Origin: Thermoplasmata archaeon
Lineage (GTDB): Archaea; Thermoplasmatota; Thermoplasmata; UBA10834
Length of the DNA: 5,945 nt
Assembly: GCA_025457845.1 (NCBI GenBank)
Contig: JALOTO010000094.1
Location: 1-5,945, forward strand
Direction: 5' to 3'
The stretch's first letter is position 1. The number at the start of each line of letters is the position of its first letter. Positions 5,428 to 5,945 of the stretch are shown piece after piece. Below the pieces are notes generated by a model. It did no database searches, had not been told where the DNA came from, and worked only from the letters and a program-made list of their open reading frames with translations. The translations under genes were made by a program, and so were the position numbers.

Positions 5428-5945
5428 ATGATATTCAAGAGGCTCGCGGACACCGTGGTCAAGCACTACAAGCTGATACTGATCATCTGGGTGGCCGCAC
5501 TCCTATACATCGCCCCCGCGATAACCAGGGTCAACGACGTTCTCGTCTACCAGGAATCAGAGATGGTCGAAGGAGGCATGGAATCCCTCGATGCACAGGC
5601 CATCATCGACGAACAGTTCCCGACGTCCCTGGCGAACAGCACCCTGATGGTCGTCATCACCGGTCCCGACGTCGGTTCGGCCGAGGCGCGGGACTTCTGC
5701 CTGGACATCGGCGACCGCGCGACCGCCTCAGGCGGGCTCGCTTACCTCACCGACGTGACATCGGTCTATTCCGCTTCTGAAGGCATGGTATACGCCCTGT
5801 CGTCCGAACTCGGCCCTGCGATGTACGAGACCGAGTACCAGGTCAACATGACCGCATCGCTCCTGTATGGCATCCCGTCACTCTACCTCGGCAACTGGGT
5901 CAGCACGGACCCCGCCCTCAGCATACTCGAGAGGGACTACATCGC
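5428..5945 (+). CDS. MMPL/RND-family transporter, N-terminal part (3' cut off by window)
   Basis: The frame is open from the ATG to the window end, giving 172 full codons. A short basic N-terminus (MIFKRLADTVVKHYK) leads into a first membrane helix at about 15-31, followed by a large external domain from about 32 onward. This is the usual start of archaeal MMPL/RND exporters, which are proton- or ion-driven pumps of about 700-1000 residues for lipids, drugs or other hydrophobic compounds. Family-typical features are the YQESEMV segment (41-47), the DAQAIIDEQFP segment (55-65) and NSTLMVVITG (70-79), the first strand of the porter domain. The porter domain continues through a DVTSVYS segment (109-115) to the edge; the transmembrane proton-relay residues are beyond it. 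The start is supported by GGAGA 7 nt upstream. Divergent placement from the TrmB gene with shared repeats suggests regulation by it. Substrate unknown. Confidence 0.9.
   Translation, partial: MIFKRLADTVVKHYKLILIIWVAALLYIAPAITRVNDVLVYQESEMVEGGMESLDAQAIIDEQFPTSLANSTLMVVITGPDVGSAEARDFCLDIGDRATASGGLAYLTDVTSVYSASEGMVYALSSELGPAMYETEYQVNMTASLLYGIPSLYLGNWVSTDPALSILERDYI

Overview
The window looks archaeal, most likely a GC-rich euryarchaeon of the Thermoplasmata/Methanomassiliicoccales type. This is inferred from a TrmB-family regulator, an archaeal-style MMPL/RND exporter, TATA boxes about 26 bp from the expected transcript starts (two of them leaderless), GGAG/GGTG ribosome binding sites 7 nt from the start codon, and N-glycosylation sequons on a secreted, membrane-anchored protein. 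No RNA gene, mobile element or CRISPR array was seen.

Layout: (1) the last 25 codons of a plus-strand gene, closed by a strong hairpin; (2) a minus-strand gene for a 467-residue surface protein with signal peptide and C-terminal membrane anchor; (3) a divergent plus-strand gene for a RibD C-terminal-domain reductase, the pair sharing a compact intergenic region with two leaderless promoters; (4) a minus-strand gene for a 420-residue membrane protein with an external domain carrying an EF-hand-like loop; (5) a minus-strand gene for a 200-residue four-helix membrane protein starting with TTG behind a near-perfect Shine-Dalgarno; (6) a minus-strand TrmB-family regulator; (7) the divergent start of an MMPL/RND transporter, cut by the window edge.

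The clearest functional unit is the divergent TrmB/MMPL pair. Its 117-bp intergenic region holds a 13-bp palindrome flanked by two copies of an 8-bp direct repeat, placed over both predicted promoters. By analogy with regulator/pump pairs, the TrmB protein probably controls itself and the exporter (inference). The two membrane proteins downstream of TrmB lie on the same strand but have their own ribosome binding sites and gaps of 121-153 bp, so they may be separately transcribed. Neither could be assigned to a named family, nor could the 467-residue surface protein. The 420-residue gene stands out by lower local GC and by being the only complete gene here that ends in TAG rather than TGA.
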